A DNA stretch of 14,436 nucleotides from Candidatus Omnitrophota bacterium (GTDB taxonomy: Bacteria > Omnitrophota > Gorgyraeia > Gygaellales > Profunditerraquicolaceae): assembly GCA_030691865.1 (NCBI GenBank), contig JAUYDL010000072.1, positions 1-14,436 of the forward strand, in the 5' to 3' direction. Positions 13,631 through 14,436 of the stretch are shown piece by piece (within the stretch, counting starts at the first letter, position 1; each line of letters starts with the position of its first letter). The notes beneath the pieces were generated by a model. It was not told the DNA's origin, ran no database searches, and saw nothing but the letters and a program-made list of their open reading frames with translations. Both the position numbers and the translations under genes were made by a program.

Positions 13631-13912
13631 ATGGGTAAGCAAAAAGAATTTACTGGGGTAGTGATCAGCGATAAAATGCAGAAAACCGTAGTGGTAAAAA
13701 CCATGCATTTAACCCGGCATGCCAAATATTCTAAAACAGTTAAGCTCTATAATAAATTTAAGGTGCATGATGAGAAGGGTATTGCTAAGCTTGGGGATAC
13801 GGTCGTTATCGTAGAAACACGTCCTTTGTCAAAAGATAAGCATTTTATGGTTAAACAGGTGCTCAAAGTAGCCGAAAATGTGCATCTCGTAAAACCTGAG
13901 GAGATTGTATAA
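13631..13912 (+). CDS. rpsQ: 30S ribosomal protein S17
   Basis: A 93-residue S17, a primary-binding OB-fold protein of the 30S body. GVVISDKMQKTVVVKTM and KYSKTVKLYNKFKVHDE are the family core, followed by LGDTVVIVETRPLSKDKHF. It has a few extra residues at the C-terminus compared with E. coli (84). It is separated from rpmC by one base and touches rplN directly. Confidence 0.98.
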   Translation: MGKQKEFTGVVISDKMQKTVVVKTMHLTRHAKYSKTVKLYNKFKVHDEKGIAKLGDTVVIVETRPLSKDKHFMVKQVLKVAENVHLVKPEEIV

Positions 13913-14281
13913 ATGTTGCAATTGCGTAGTATTTTAGATGTTGCGGATAATACGGGAGCCCGCCGGGCTTCGCTAATCTGTGTATTGGGTAAAATGGGTA
14001 GTTTTAATGCCGATATCGGAGATGTGGTAAGAGTTAATATCAAGGAATCTATCCCGGGCGCAACGGTGAAAAAAGGGGAGATGGCGAAGGGTGTAGTCGT
14101 GCGTACAAGACGTGACATCAGAAGAGCGGACGGTTCGATCTTACGTTTTGACCGCAATGCTATAGTAATTATTGATGATAAAGATAACCCCAGAGGTACG
14201 CGTGTATTTGGGCCGGTTGCCCGCGAGTTAAGAGATAAGAATTTTAATAAAATAATTTCTTTAGCACCTGAGGTACTTTAA
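13913..14281 (+). CDS. rplN: 50S ribosomal protein L14
   Basis: A 122-residue L14, a beta-barrel 50S protein at the intersubunit bridge and the docking site of RsfS. Family segments are the N-terminal RSILDVADNTGARRA, the GDVVRVNIKESIPGA strand, KGVVVRTRRDIRRADGS and FGPVARELR. It starts directly after the rpsQ stop codon, with GAGGAG (about 13898-13903) 9 nt upstream inside rpsQ. Its stop overlaps the rplX ATG. It marks the transition from the S10 to the spc gene set. Confidence 0.99.
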   Translation: MLQLRSILDVADNTGARRASLICVLGKMGSFNADIGDVVRVNIKESIPGATVKKGEMAKGVVVRTRRDIRRADGSILRFDRNAIVIIDDKDNPRGTRVFGPVARELRDKNFNKIISLAPEVL

Positions 14282-14436
14282 TGCAAAAAATTAGGAAAAA
14301 TGATTTTGTTCAAATAACCAAAGGTAAGGACAAAGGAAAGCAAGGCAAAGTAATTAGTATAATTGAAGATGGCTCCCGGGCCATCGTTGAAGGCTTGAAT
14401 TTAGCTAAAAAACACAAGCGTCAGAGCCGACAGGAT
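14281..14436 (+). CDS. rplX: 50S ribosomal protein L24, N-terminal fragment (3' end outside window)
   Basis: The first 52 codons of L24, an assembly-initiating protein of the 50S subunit. It starts MQKIRKNDFVQITKGKDKGK, whose KGKDKGKQGKVI segment is the KOW motif, followed by EGLNLAKKHKR. The ATG shares its A with the rplN stop (TAATG overlap), with TGAGGT 6 nt upstream. The gene is cut only by the window edge. Confidence 0.96.
   Translation, partial: MQKIRKNDFVQITKGKDKGKQGKVISIIEDGSRAIVEGLNLAKKHKRQSRQD

Noticed and set aside
1..14436. Mobile element, phage, CRISPR or defence genes
   Set aside because: All coding capacity is accounted for by core transcription and translation genes; no transposase, spacer-repeat array or attachment-like boundary was seen.

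Overview
The window is one uninterrupted, plus-strand translation and transcription gene cluster from a bacterium: the 3' end of rpoB, then rpoC, the str genes (rpsL, rpsG, fusA, tuf), the S10 genes (rpsJ, rplC, rplD, rplW, rplB, rpsS, rplV, rpsC, rplP, rpmC, rpsQ) and the start of the spc genes (rplN and a 5' fragment of rplX). Every protein is close to its family's usual length and no frame is broken. No mobile element, CRISPR array, tRNA, rRNA or clear intrinsic terminator is visible, so I read the window as a fused rpoBC-str-S10-spc supercluster. Ribosomal protein and EF-G sequences are plainly bacterial, and beta' carries a long insert in the trigger loop as in many Gram-negative lineages. 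EF-Tu has an unusual switch I (KVVTI in place of RGITI) that, from memory, resembles forms in planctomycetes and related PVC-superphylum groups. An uncultivated PVC-type organism, possibly Omnitrophota, is my best guess, but this is weak inference.

Layout: 1-205 rpoB tail; 205-4218 rpoC; 4244-4624 rpsL; a structured spacer; 4700-5170 rpsG; a structured spacer; 5256-7352 fusA; a structured leader; 7416-8618 tuf; a hairpin spacer; then 8678-14436 the ribosomal protein genes. There are two kinds of junction. Many are tight: ATGA or TAATG overlaps, or gaps of 0 to about 25 nt (rpoB/rpoC, rpoC/rpsL, rpsJ/rplC, rplC/rplD, rplD/rplW, rplB/rpsS, rpsS/rplV, rplP/rpmC, rpmC/rpsQ, rpsQ/rplN, rplN/rplX). 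Seven are 59-94 nt long and packed with GC-rich inverted repeats ending at the next start region: before rpsG, fusA, tuf, rpsJ, rplB, rpsC and rplP.

The genes are ordinary; the spacers are the interesting part. (1) The spacers before fusA and rplB, over 5 kb apart, share one architecture: an identical 8-bp stem, an identical 15-nt segment, a 5-bp TTAAT/ATTAA stem with a TC/TC internal loop, and an apical stem of completely different sequence that still pairs in both, ending at the start codon. This looks like a two-copy structured cis-element. (2) The spacers on either side of rpsC are nearly identical double-hairpin modules (66 bp perfect identity, about 76 bp overall), running from stop codon to Shine-Dalgarno. 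(3) A 30-bp near-perfect palindrome lies in frame in the 3' end of rplC, adding a small Gly/Ala/Ser tail to L3. (4) A strong sigma70-like promoter, TTGACA-N17-TACAAT, lies in the fusA 3' end and could drive tuf separately. No stretch over 300 bases lacks a gene.
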